From JAGQVA01 sp033764335 (GTDB lineage: Bacteria > Bacteroidota > Bacteroidia > J057), in the NCBI GenBank assembly GCA_033764335.1, contig JANRJC010000050.1, positions 5,625-69,624 of the forward strand: a stretch of 64,000 nucleotides of DNA. The letters are read 5' to 3'. Shown piece by piece: positions 35,632 through 45,300 of this stretch. The notes below the pieces were generated by a model. That model did not search any database. It was not told the origin of the DNA and saw only the letters and a list, made by a program, of their open reading frames with translations. The translations under genes and the position numbers were made by a program. Numbering within the stretch: the stretch's first letter is position 1; each line of letters opens with the position of its first letter.

Positions 35632-37623
35632 TTAATTGGTAGTAATCACATCTTTAAATTTGTCGAGTACCTGCTGACCTTCTTCTACTTCGGCGTCTCT
35701 TGCACCGGCTACAATTTGTTTACCTCTTTCGATCATTTCCTCGATGAAGGTTGGGTCACCTTTGCGCAATTGTTCGGGGACAACGGCAAATATATAATCG
35801 GTATTGATTTTGGCTTCCCAGTCGGTGGCCATCGTTCCTTTTTCTTTGTGGGTAAAGACCAACCGATAGGCATACCCCCTAGTATCCTTATCCATATAAA
35901 TGGTTTTTTCCATATAGGGTTGTTTGCTGTAAAGGCCGATGTTGAGGTTGGTTTCGACCTCTCTACCAAATTTTTCATACCGCAGTTGCAAGGTAGCATT
36001 GCGAATGCCGAGGTCGGCGAGTTCGTCCAAATCCACCTCGTAGCGAATGTTGCGAGGAGCAACCGGAGGGGCAAGGGTGACTCCCTGCCAATTTCCTTTG
36101 GTCCAGGTGGTGTCATTGGGGGGGAAAATATTGCCGCCGCGCAGACTCCACTGTACTTTGTATTCGTACTCGTCCGGGTCGCCGTCCTGTGCTTTAGAAT
36201 AGGTCACGGTAGCGCGGTTGCCGTTTTGCTCAAAAAAGGTGCGGTCAAAGGTCAGTTGGTGGGAGAAATCGTAGGCTCCTTTTACGTCGCGTTGTTTGCG
36301 GAGGCTGACGGTCACATAGTTCAGTTCCTTGCCCATCATATCTTCGGCGTCAAGGTCCATGATGACGTTTACGTCGCGGTGCTGGAAGAAGGGATCATTA
36401 AGCAGTACCGTTCCCACACATTTGGGGTTGTCGCGCACATTGTCGTACCAGGATGCGAGGTTTTCGGTCATCTGGAAGGGTTTTTTGATGGCGAGGGCGT
36501 AGCTGAGGTTGAAGGTGCGTTTGCGTTTTTCGATAATGGTTTCGGCAAATTCGCGGCGAAATTTGTACTCGTCGCCGTGTTTGATATCGGGCATATCGAG
36601 TTTTTCCTGCTTGCCGGGCGTGGGGATTTCGTTGGCTTCTTTTTCGGTAAAACTATTGAGGAAATGCTGAAAAAAAGCGTCGCGAATGGCAGCCACGCGC
36701 TGGTCGTCCACATTTTCTTCAAACCTCACCGTAATTACCCCAACTTCTTCCATTTTCCGGTAAAACTCCCGCAATTCGTCGTATTTAAACTTGGTGGTTT
36801 TTTTATTTCCCGAACCAAACCAACCAATCAATGCTCCGATAGGGCCACCGGCAATTGCACCCACCACACCATTAAGGGCTTTTTCGCCGTAGTCTTTTTC
36901 TTCTTTTTCTTCTTTGGAAAAATAGGCCGAGTCAAGCAGGTGCAGACTGTCCATTTTGCTCCAGTCTTCTTCATAAAATCCTCTCGCCGCCGGGACTCTC
37001 ACGGTATAGGTGTAGGAGAGATTAATCGAAAGATCGGCGATAGAACTGGTTTTTTGCAGGGTGGCGTCCATCAGTTGTGCGCCTTTTTTGTCGAGTTCGG
37101 CGGCGACGGCAATTTTGTTGCCCGGAAAAACAGGAGCTTTTCCCGACATTACCAGTGTGCGGGTACGGGCACCGGTGAGGGTAGCCGACACAATCCGGAT
37201 GGAATTGTCTCCGTCGGGTTCGATTTCGGCGGCTCCTTTGAGCACGGCACCTTCATATTTGGCTTTAAGGACCCGGCTGACTTCGGTTTGTTGTTCTTTG
37301 GTAAGGCCGTATTCCATGAGCATGTGGAGAATGGCTCCGCTGGCATCGGCGTCGGCATTGTTTTCGTCAGTAAATTTCAGGAAAAGAAACATCGGTGTCC
37401 CGTCGGCTTTCTTCGAAAGCCGCAGGTTGGCAGGCATGTAATAATAATCTTTGGTTTTCTCATCCGAAAGCGTCGCCGCTGCTCCGTAAAGGGTCACGGT
37501 CGTACCATCGGAAAGAGTAAGGTTGATCTTGTTTTCATTGTCCAGAATCTGGGCATTCAGCGGGGTAAAAAACCCTGCAAATGCCGCGATCCAGATTCCC
37601 AAAAACATTTGTTTGATAGTCAT
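35632..37623 (-). CDS. Exported YYYLP/DPxFxxRD family protein (type B) with glycine-zipper segment
   Basis: A 663-residue protein, started at MTIKQMFLGIWIAAFAGFFT (37,623). The N-terminal domain has INLTLSDGTTVTLYG, DYYYMPANLRLSKK and MFLFLKFTDENN, then GAILHMLMEYGLTKEQ. Unlike its paralogs it contains a short hydrophobic glycine-zipper segment (VVGAIAGGPIGALIGWFGSG, about 250-270) between lysine-rich stretches, which could insert into a membrane or mediate oligomerisation. The C-terminal domain has DPFFQHRDVNVIMDLDAED near 410 and TLQLRYEKFGREVETNL, ending LDKFKDVITTN. It is the nearest relative of the 33,507 gene. A long antisense open frame covers it and is not coding in my view. Confidence 0.75.
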   Translation of the reverse strand: MTIKQMFLGIWIAAFAGFFTPLNAQILDNENKINLTLSDGTTVTLYGAAATLSDEKTKDYYYMPANLRLSKKADGTPMFLFLKFTDENNADADASGAILHMLMEYGLTKEQQTEVSRVLKAKYEGAVLKGAAEIEPDGDNSIRIVSATLTGARTRTLVMSGKAPVFPGNKIAVAAELDKKGAQLMDATLQKTSSIADLSINLSYTYTVRVPAARGFYEEDWSKMDSLHLLDSAYFSKEEKEEKDYGEKALNGVVGAIAGGPIGALIGWFGSGNKKTTKFKYDELREFYRKMEEVGVITVRFEENVDDQRVAAIRDAFFQHFLNSFTEKEANEIPTPGKQEKLDMPDIKHGDEYKFRREFAETIIEKRKRTFNLSYALAIKKPFQMTENLASWYDNVRDNPKCVGTVLLNDPFFQHRDVNVIMDLDAEDMMGKELNYVTVSLRKQRDVKGAYDFSHQLTFDRTFFEQNGNRATVTYSKAQDGDPDEYEYKVQWSLRGGNIFPPNDTTWTKGNWQGVTLAPPVAPRNIRYEVDLDELADLGIRNATLQLRYEKFGREVETNLNIGLYSKQPYMEKTIYMDKDTRGYAYRLVFTHKEKGTMATDWEAKINTDYIFAVVPEQLRKGDPTFIEEMIERGKQIVAGARDAEVEEGQQVLDKFKDVITTN

Positions 37624-37627
37624 AGTA

Positions 37628-37655
37628 ATGGTCAATTGTTAATGGTTAATGGTTA
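37628..37655. repeat. Second short run of the 7-base repeat (ATGGTTA)
   Basis: Four units (ATGGTCA, ATTGTTA, ATGGTTA, ATGGTTA) lie five bases upstream of the start of the 35,632 gene. The unit is the reverse complement of the one at 33,464-33,512. Confidence 0.8.
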
Positions 37656-37673
37656 ATTGGCGAACTATTTGCC

Positions 37674-37708
37674 CCGTCAGTCCTCCTTGTAAGGGGGACG
37701 CCCGACGG
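37674..37708. repeat. Imperfect palindrome (REP-like hairpin)
   Basis: CCGTC (37674-37678) pairs with GACGG (37704-37708), and inside it TCCTCCTT (37681-37688) pairs with AAGGGGGA (37691-37698) with one mismatch around a two-base loop. It fills the gap between the short paralog and the 35,632 gene. No T tract follows on either strand, so it is not an ordinary intrinsic terminator; a repetitive extragenic palindrome or mRNA processing hairpin is more likely. Confidence 0.6.
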
Positions 37709-37723
37709 AAGGGGGTTCAAAGT

Positions 37724-38395
37724 CTAAAATAAGTGCCGAAGGAGTGTGCCAAGGGTTATAATCTGCTCGGTTTGGCCCAAGTTCCAGGTAAACCTAAAGG
37801 TTGTTTCTTCGAACTGTGCCGGGTCTGCCATCATTTTTTCCATCTCGATGGCATCCGCTGCGGAAAACATAAACGAGGCGGCCATTTTTCCTCCGGGAAC
37901 TGTCGGTGGGCCTGCGGCAGATTTCAGCGAACGGCGCAGGATTTCCGCACCTTTATTGCCCGAAATGATTTCAAAACCGGAGATCGTTTTTACCGGCTCC
38001 ACCGGCAATGCGCCGTAAATCTGTGCCGTGCTGTCCACCGTTGCCTGAAGTTTTTGCAGGGCTTCGGCTTCCTGCCGGGAATCAAGTCCCCAGGTAAGCA
38101 GGATGTGAAACAATCCGCCGGTAACGGGGCCTTCGTCGTTTTCTTTAAAAGTGAGAAAACTGTACTCCGGCTGGGCGTTTTTTATCGAAATCCGCAGATT
38201 TACCGGCGAATAATAAAACTGGTTGCGATAATCCACCGACGGATACAGCGATACCTGCGTTTCGTCCGAAAGGGTAATTTTCACTCCCTTCCTCATGTCC
38301 ACCTGCTGGGCAAAGCTGGAATTAAACAGAATTAACCATAAAAATACTCCCGTAATTCGCGGCAGCCAGTTATGTTTTTCCGGTGAGTGAGTCAT
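37724..38395 (-). CDS. Short YYYLP-family protein, N-terminal domain only
   Basis: A 223-residue exported protein (signal peptide LPRITGVFLWLILFNSSFAQ). It matches the N-terminal domain of the type B paralogs: VKITLSDETQVSLYPSVDY, FYYSPVNLRISIK, PEYSFLTFKEND, GGLFHILLTWGLDSRQE, and a final PTVPGGKMAASFMFSAADA block. It then stops, with none of the middle or C-terminal domain (DPxFxxRD) that full-length relatives have (576-692 residues). The reading frame is clean and the start overlaps the stop of the upstream gene (TAATG), so translation is coupled. It is either a functional single-domain partner or a truncated copy; the tight coupling favours function. Confidence 0.7.
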   Translation of the reverse strand: MTHSPEKHNWLPRITGVFLWLILFNSSFAQQVDMRKGVKITLSDETQVSLYPSVDYRNQFYYSPVNLRISIKNAQPEYSFLTFKENDEGPVTGGLFHILLTWGLDSRQEAEALQKLQATVDSTAQIYGALPVEPVKTISGFEIISGNKGAEILRRSLKSAAGPPTVPGGKMAASFMFSAADAIEMEKMMADPAQFEETTFRFTWNLGQTEQIITLGTLLRHLF

Positions 38396-40125
38396 TAGTT
38401 TTGGGGTAATTCGTCAATAAAAATTAGTCCGTACTGGTCCTGGCCTTTATACTCGGCTTTGGAACCGTCTTTTTTAATCCAGGTGAGAACATAATCCACC
38501 TTTTCCTGTTCGTTGGGCAGGGTGATTTCCATGCTTTTGGTAGTCAGATTGTCTCCGGGACGAATGGTCTGACGCACCTTTTTGACCTGATCAAAAAACG
38601 GATAACTCACCTCCAGAATAATGGCTCGGATTCCCTGCTCTTCCAACCCTGCCAGATCACCGTCTATTTCGATTTTGTGGCGACGAAAGGGGGTGTAAAG
38701 ATTGATCATGGAAGCATTGTCCTCGATCCATGGGGTAACATAACTTCCCCCTCCCTGAAACTGCCACTGAGTCTGGTATTCGTAATCCAGCCATTGGATA
38801 CGATTGGTATCTTTGACCGAACCGTAAACCATCGAAAGCTTCCCATTAAAATTCAGAAACGTGCTGCGCTGAATCAAAACGGATTTCATCGTTTCTTGTC
38901 CCCCCTGATGTATTTTTCGAAGATTGACGGAAACGCTGTTGAGCATGGAGGTAAATTCTTTTTCCATATCTCCATCCACACCCACAAAAATCTCCCGCTG
39001 CTGGAAAGCCGGATCCCATAGCGGCACGTCGCGGAAATATCGCTCGTCCTGGCCGTATTGATTGTAAAGATCACCCGCATTGAAAGTGATGAAGTGGTGT
39101 CTGTCCACGGTAGAACGTCCGTTGAAAGTCAGAACACTCGTTCCTTCGGTTTTCATGTCCTTCAACTGATAGCCTACATTCAGCCCAAAACCCGTAGTAT
39201 TGCGGCTGTTGAGGCTTCCACCGACCATAGCACCGATGGCATCGGCGAGTCCACCTTGCTGAGCGGCAGGCACACGTTCGGGTTGTACGGGGTCAAAAAG
39301 AAGTTTCAGCAGTTTGTCGTAAACCGTGTTGAGAAGTCCGTCGAGGTTGGCGTTTTCACCAATGGTGGTGAGTTTGATCGCATTGTCGCGCCGCATTCGG
39401 TCAAAAGCCAGCCCTACATCGGCAGAGACAAAATAGATACTTCCCCCGGCTTTAAAGGATTCACTTTTTCGCACTTCCGACCAGTCTATTTCCAGTTTGG
39501 CGTTATAACTGTCGGTCAAACCCGAAAAACTCAGGTCAAAAACCACCGAAATATCCGAGGTTTTCATCTTCAGGCTTTCCATCAGGAGTTTCGACTTTTG
39601 AGGTGTCAGGTCAAAGGTCAGTGCGATTTTTGAGCCTTCCAGTACGGGTGCTTCTCCGGTGGAAAGTACCTCCACTTCTTTTTGTCCGGGTGCAGGCTTG
39701 AGGATGGAAGAAATAAGCGTATAACGCCCCTTGTCAAAAATAACCGGGCCGCGCAATTTGACATCCTGATTGCCGAGTTTTTCCTGAAGGGCTTTCTGGG
39801 CATTTTCCACCTGGTCTTCGGGCGTCTCGTAGAGGAATAAAAAATGTAATACAGCACCTCCGTCAGCATCGGTAATGACTGCCCCGGTATTGGTAGCAGA
39901 GGGTTTATTGATCACATATCGCAGCAGCGAAAACTGGGGATTGCCCTCGGCGTCGGTGGCCAATTTGCCTTCCGAAGGGAGATATAACCAGGTAAGCGAG
40001 TCTGTCAGCAGCGGAAAACACCACAGCCCGCCCGCCCGCAGCCCGCGGTCAATCAGTATCTGTTGCGCCTGAAGTTGGGTGGTCAGGAGGAAAAGAAGGA
40101 AGAGTATGATCTTTCGGAATTTCAT
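38395..40125 (-). CDS. Exported YYYLP/DPxFxxRD family protein (type A)
   Basis: A 576-residue protein with a signal peptide (MKFRKIILFLLFLLTTQLQA). The N-terminal domain is more divergent (LRAGGLWCFPLLTDSLTWLY, LPSEGKLATD, NPQFSLLRYVIN), but it keeps GGAVLHFLFLYETPEDQ, the APVLEGSKIALTFDL block near 175, and a helical middle (VYDKLLKLLFDPVQPER). There is no long charged linker, only QQGGLADAIGAMVGGSLNSR near 290. The C-terminal domain has DPAFQQREIFVGVDGDME near 371 and ends KVDYVLTWIKKDG and LIFIDELPQN. It overlaps the short paralog by one base and follows the 40,147 gene by 21 bases. Function unknown. Confidence 0.75.
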   Translation of the reverse strand: MKFRKIILFLLFLLTTQLQAQQILIDRGLRAGGLWCFPLLTDSLTWLYLPSEGKLATDAEGNPQFSLLRYVINKPSATNTGAVITDADGGAVLHFLFLYETPEDQVENAQKALQEKLGNQDVKLRGPVIFDKGRYTLISSILKPAPGQKEVEVLSTGEAPVLEGSKIALTFDLTPQKSKLLMESLKMKTSDISVVFDLSFSGLTDSYNAKLEIDWSEVRKSESFKAGGSIYFVSADVGLAFDRMRRDNAIKLTTIGENANLDGLLNTVYDKLLKLLFDPVQPERVPAAQQGGLADAIGAMVGGSLNSRNTTGFGLNVGYQLKDMKTEGTSVLTFNGRSTVDRHHFITFNAGDLYNQYGQDERYFRDVPLWDPAFQQREIFVGVDGDMEKEFTSMLNSVSVNLRKIHQGGQETMKSVLIQRSTFLNFNGKLSMVYGSVKDTNRIQWLDYEYQTQWQFQGGGSYVTPWIEDNASMINLYTPFRRHKIEIDGDLAGLEEQGIRAIILEVSYPFFDQVKKVRQTIRPGDNLTTKSMEITLPNEQEKVDYVLTWIKKDGSKAEYKGQDQYGLIFIDELPQN

Positions 40126-40146
40126 GTGTTTGTGAGGTAAGAGGGT

Positions 40147-41949
40147 TTATTTATTGAATTCCGAGGGATCTGGAGGCAGTACAAACATATATTCGCCTTC
40201 CAGCACCTGCGTTTTTTGATTGAGGATTCCTTTGGTGGAATACCAGGAAATCTGGTAAGCAATCGGTTCGTTGGGGTCGTGGTAAAGCGAAATCCGGTTG
40301 GTGCTTTCGGCATCGTCGGTGCGAAGAATCACCGTTTTATGCACTTGGGCTTTTCCACCGAGAATGGTCATAAACCGAATCTGCGCGGAGCGTATATCGG
40401 CATCCTTAAACATTTGCCGGTCGGCATCAATTTCCAGTATGCGTTTGGTCAGCGGAGGAGCGAGAGGGATTGAGGTCGCGTTGTTGTGTGCCCATTCGGT
40501 TTCGTCGGCGGGGAAATTAATGGGATTGGGAATTCCTTTTATGCTCCACACCACTTTGTAGTCGTAATTCAGCCATTCGTCATCTTTGGTACCGAGGCGC
40601 GGGTAGGTTACGGTCTGGAAATATTTCCCGGCAAGGTCTTCTTTTCGGAAAACGAGGTCTTTCGTTACGGTTTCCCCCCCGTCTCCGGCGTCTTTTTTAA
40701 AGCTTACACTCACAAAATTGATCAGGTCTTCGAAGGCATTCGTAAATTCGCCGTCCACCTGAAAATGGATATCGCGTTTTTGGAAAGCAGCGTCGTCGAG
40801 GTTTACGATGCGGAAATATTTGTCATTTTGGCCCAGGGCGTCGTAGAGTCCGCCGATGTTGCCGGAGGTATAGACGGGCACTTTGATGGTGGTGGACTTG
40901 GAGAGGTTGAGGTAAAATTTATTCACCCGTATATCTTCCCGCCGTTTCATCACAAACTGGTCGTCGGTATAGTAGGGTGTATCATCGGCGCCGAGGAAAG
41001 TGCGGGCAAACCATCCGCGATCCTGGCGACCCTGAATCTGGCCCTGTTCGACGGCCGTTTCGCGTTCGGGTTGTTTGGCCCAGCCGGTTTCGGCGTCGAA
41101 AATGAGTTCGATGAGTTTGTCAGTGACCATATTGAGGATATTGTCCATATCCTTGGTATTGATATTGAGACCGGCGGAGCGGTCAAAAACCTCAATTTTT
41201 AGCACCTGGTTTTGGCGGAGTTCGTCCGTGATATTGCGGAGCTGGCGTTTGGTATAACCTTCCTGTTTGCTATACACGCGGCTGAAGTGTTCATATACAT
41301 TTTCCACTTCGGCAGTTATGACGGCATTATACCCTTTGACGGCGGCCTCGTAATAACCGTGAATGGAAACCGAAATATCGGAGGTAGGCCCTTGCAGCGA
41401 TTCCCAGAGGAGGGTAGCACCCGCCTGGTTGAGTTTGGCGGCGATGGCGGCTTTAGAACCCGGCAGCAGCGGGGCATAACCGGAGGTGATGACCGTGCTG
41501 GTAAACGGGTTTTCGCCTTCGGTATCGTTGAGAATCGCCGAAATCACCTTAAAGGACGCAAGTCCGTTTTCATCATCTTCGGTGGCCTGCATCATGGGTA
41601 CGGGGCCGACGATACGGGCACCGGCGACACGCTTGCCGAGTTCGATTTCGGCGGCGGCGATCACATTTTGGGGAAGCGTAAACTCCACGAGCGCATGAAA
41701 AATGCCCCCGTTGGTTTCTGCACCCCCTTGTCCAACGTATTTCATGCAAAGAAATTCGAGCGAGCCGTCATCCTTGGTGGAGAGGCGGGGAAACTGTGGA
41801 ATATAGTAAAAAGCGCGGGGGTCATCTTTATCGCGGAGGAGTTGGATACCGTTGACCATTTCGCGGCCTTCGTCGTACATAACCACTGCAAAAAGCGGTT
41901 GGAGAGCCGAAAGGAGGAATAAAAAAAGGAAAAGTGAATGTCTGGGCAT
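40147..41949 (-). CDS. Exported YYYLP/DPxFxxRD family protein (type A), first gene of the array
   Basis: A 600-residue protein with a signal peptide (MPRHSLFLFLFLLSALQPLFA). The N-terminal domain reads IQLLRDKDDPRAFYYIP, LEFLCMKYVGQGG and GGIFHALVEFTLPQ, and has the strong APLLPGSKAAIAAKLNQAGA block near 160. Next come a helical middle (YTKRQLRNITDELRQNQVLK) and a long polar stretch. The C-terminal domain has DAAFQKRDIHFQVDGEF near 385 and finishes YMFVLPPDPSEFNK. It is the most upstream of the nineteen same-strand genes and follows the tcA terminator, so its promoter should lie in the 41,950-42,220 stretch; I could not find a convincing -33/-7 pair there. Confidence 0.75.
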   Translation of the reverse strand: MPRHSLFLFLFLLSALQPLFAVVMYDEGREMVNGIQLLRDKDDPRAFYYIPQFPRLSTKDDGSLEFLCMKYVGQGGAETNGGIFHALVEFTLPQNVIAAAEIELGKRVAGARIVGPVPMMQATEDDENGLASFKVISAILNDTEGENPFTSTVITSGYAPLLPGSKAAIAAKLNQAGATLLWESLQGPTSDISVSIHGYYEAAVKGYNAVITAEVENVYEHFSRVYSKQEGYTKRQLRNITDELRQNQVLKIEVFDRSAGLNINTKDMDNILNMVTDKLIELIFDAETGWAKQPERETAVEQGQIQGRQDRGWFARTFLGADDTPYYTDDQFVMKRREDIRVNKFYLNLSKSTTIKVPVYTSGNIGGLYDALGQNDKYFRIVNLDDAAFQKRDIHFQVDGEFTNAFEDLINFVSVSFKKDAGDGGETVTKDLVFRKEDLAGKYFQTVTYPRLGTKDDEWLNYDYKVVWSIKGIPNPINFPADETEWAHNNATSIPLAPPLTKRILEIDADRQMFKDADIRSAQIRFMTILGGKAQVHKTVILRTDDAESTNRISLYHDPNEPIAYQISWYSTKGILNQKTQVLEGEYMFVLPPDPSEFNK

Positions 41950-42318
41950 AACTTTAAGATTTTGGCAGCAAGCCTAAGGGAGTATTAAAAATGTAAGAAA
42001 AAAAGGGGTTGATTTTATCAGGCTGAAAATCAATCAGTTGCAAAACAGAGTCTATTCGTGCAGCATGATTGTGCCTGCGGGGGAACGAGAGGAAAAGGTA
42101 ACAAATTCTTCAATAAAAAAGCAATTAATTCACCCAATATCAACGGGATAAAGGACATGGGTATTATGGGAATATGAAAATATTCCACAAGGAGAGATAA
42201 TCGTGTATTCGCATCCATAGAAAAAAATCAGGTTCCACACTGTTTTGCCCTATAAGACGGGCGAAGGAGGTGGAACCTGACCGGGAGGGGGGATTTTTGG
42301 GAGGTAAAAACAGAATAT
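41950..42318. other. Intergenic stretch between tcA and the paralog array
   Basis: 369 bases without a supportable gene. It is AT-rich near the 40,147 start. It contains a GAAA-loop hairpin (GGAATAT 42169-42175 with ATATTCC 42180-42186) and the strong tcA terminator at 42,221-42,280. It should hold the promoter for the array. The hairpin may be part of a 5' untranslated region. Confidence 0.5.
42221..42280 (-). terminator. Intrinsic terminator downstream of tcA
   Basis: TCAGGTTCCAC (42228-42238) is an exact inverse of GTGGAACCTGA (42270-42280), with a nested GCCC/GGGC pair in the loop. On the minus strand the stem is followed at once by seven T. This is a textbook rho-independent terminator 38 bases after the tcA stop and separates the Tc locus from the array downstream. 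Confidence 0.85.
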
Positions 42319-45300
42319 TTACATCCGATTTGAAAGATTGTAGGTCACTATCAAGTAAGCCTTGCTGGGAACCGATTGGAAAGTGATGGAGATGGGCAAC
42401 TGATCTAAGTTTAAGTCTGCTGCTTCTTCCGGTTCTTCCGGTCGTCTATATTCATATTTCTTCCTTTCAGGCTGGTCCAGAATCATATGAAGATTAATCG
42501 CCTCTTCTTCCCTTTCTATTACAGGCCTATCACTATTCACTGCTCCGTCTGTAGATAAGTGCAGAGCCTTAAGATTAATATCCCCCGCCTGCACCCAATA
42601 AGGAAATTTACTCTTATCCAGCGTTACCCGGAAAGTATTCCCGGCATCACGCCGGAACTGCCCCCATTCATTGGGGAAGTCGTGGCGGAGGTCGAAGAGG
42701 CGGAACAAACCAGTTTCTGAGGAGGAGGTTTGAAGATTATTTAAGCGTGCCCTGAGTCCCGAGCGGGCAGTTTCCTTTAATGTACCATCCTCCCGCGCTG
42801 TGTAACGCAGATGCACGATCACATCGGCAATGGTATTGTAATCAAATTGGCGCAACGAGGCATCCTCCATCATTTCCAACGTCCACTCACTGATGGCGCC
42901 GCTGTACTCAAACGGCAGGTAGCGTTCATCGCGGAAGCTGAGTTCAAACAGACCGCCATCGTTTTGGGCGCTGCTGGTGGCGATGGATTGGATGGCAGAA
43001 AATTGGTCTGTGAAACGATTGTCATCGTCTCCAGTTCTGCCATAGGCAGCACCTCCGGTTTGTACCCGTATACTACTTTTTGTCAGGCGCAATGTAGCAT
43101 TGATCGTCGTATATGGCCCGGCCACACAAGGCAGCGAAATACTTACCGAACGAATACGGCGGTAGTAATGCCCTGAGAAGTCGAGGTCGAACAATTCTTC
43201 CGGGATAGAGAAGGCGCATTTGCCAGTTTCGCGGAGATACAACAGCGCCAGGGGGTTGAGTTGCTGGAGGGAGATGTGTTTGGTGAGTTCGAATTCGCGT
43301 TTGTTTTCCTTAAGGTAGGCCATTTCAAGGCGGCGCAAGTCCAACTGAAGTTGCTCTCCCGACATTAACCCCCGTCTCAGGCTTTCCCATTGACCAAAAC
43401 GAACGAATTTGGAGTCTTCTAATCCCCGTTCAAGGCGATAGGCTTGTTCTGCCTGAACGGCAGCCTCGTAAGCGAGTTGATAACTCTGGAAGTAAATGGC
43501 TGAAGTTTGTGACACCATCCAGTTATACAGCTCCTGGTTGGTGAATTTACTGCGCATATAGTCATCTGCCTCGCGCGCATTTTTTTGCTGAAGTAGATGA
43601 TTGTCCAGCTCGTTCCGGGTGATCTGGAGCCGGATATCGGCGGCTGCAATTTGTTTGTCCATTTGGGCCAGCTCCTTATTGGCTAAACGCTCTTGCAACT
43701 TCCAATCTTCCCAGCGGCGGTGATTACTACCCATTGTCCCGGTCAACGAAGCCAGGATATTAGTAAAGCCTGATAATGTTTCAAATGCTTTTGCATGGGA
43801 ACTTGCGACATTGGAGGCTTGTTCTCCCCCGGTTGTAACTATGGTCAAAGGTGAAGCAGCCCAGCCCGCAACACCAATGGTTATATTGGGAACTAGAGCA
43901 GCGGAAGCTCCTCCTACCGACATTCCGTTTGATATCATCCCTAAAATACTGGCCAGCGTACTCAAGGCCATGGAGGTGGTTTCCGCTGCATTCATAAATT
44001 CAATATCCTGATAGAAATTCCTTCTTTCTATGATTGTTTCCCTCGCCCGTTCCAGTCCCATTTTGGCTTCCTTCGCTTCCTCCACCTGCTTCTGACGCAC
44101 CTCCTTCATTACCTCCAACAGTCTTATCTCGTGGCCGGACCTCAGGCGGGCTAGGGCTTCCGCATCGGATTTTTCGCAGGCACTCAGCAGTGCCGCTCCC
44201 AAGGCAATTACCCCTGCGCATAGTTCCTGGGCTTTAGGCAGCAGCGCATTAAAACGATAGGGCGAAAGAGCCGTTTTACCCGCCAGGACGTTCCGCAGGT
44301 CCACCCCGAGCGCCCTCGCCCGTACCAGCAGCGCCGGATCAATAGGCGGCTCAAAAAGAGGCAACTGCCGCACAACTCCTTCTATATTCATACAGTGTCG
44401 AATCTTGAAAAGGCGATCGCCTACGGTATCCCAATAAGCCAGCAGTTGATCATTGGCTGGTATGCAAAAATAAAGCACGGAAGGAATACCGCTGGACCTC
44501 CGGGTATTTAACCGGCCAAAAGCGGGTAATTGTTCTTCGATTTCTACCAGGGCATTACTGAAAGAATCAAGCCGGGGTGCCAGCTGGTTAAATGTCTGCG
44601 GTGCCGACGTGCCCCGGGGAGGAATAACTTCGGGTCGGGGTCCTAAAATATTGGCCGCCAAAATATAGATTTGGGTGGCTTCGCCGAGAGTCTCCAGGGT
44701 ATCCTGCTGAAAAAGGTGATCGCCCCAGGCGATGAGGTTGTCCAGATACTTCATGACCACCGTTTTCATATAGGCGGTAACCCGTATGCCGGCTAATACA
44801 TGCGGATCAAATGGATTAGATTGCCATAGTTCTACCTGTTCTTCCAGTTGCGGGTCTCTCCGGTTTAAGGCGCGCATGAGTTCTTCCGCGCTACGGCGGT
44901 CGCTGGCGGCTTCGTAAAAAGGGCGGATTTTCCAGAACCGGGCAGGGTCGGGGTGCTGAACCCGGTCAACGGTCGGGTCGTCGCCAACAGTGGGGTCAAA
45001 AAGGTAGTGGAACCATTTTTGCGCTTCGGCAAACCGCTGATTTTGCATCAGCCGGGTCGCAACAAACAAAGGGGCATGAAAAAATAACTCCCAGTTATAC
45101 TGGCTGTAAGCGCCTCCGGGACTAAAGTCTATTTCTTTAATGGGATCGAGACGGGCTGGGGCTACAACTTCCCGATTGGGTCCATAGGCATCATTAAAAA
45201 AGGTTTCCTGTATAAGCTGGCGGCGTAACTGCTGCTCTTCTCCTTCCGGAGCGGGGTTTAATAAGCCAACAATGCCATAACGGTTGAGTTGTTGAATGAA

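Noticed and set aside
33464..37655. Short tandem repeats as a CRISPR array
   Set aside because: Units are 7 bases with no spacers and no cas genes nearby.
35716..37656. Long plus-strand open frame of 646 codons
   Set aside because: It is exactly antisense to the 35,632 paralog, has Phe/Gly/Val-rich composition typical of mirrored codons, ends in the 7-base repeat, and matches no protein style; the minus-strand gene is conserved with its paralogs.
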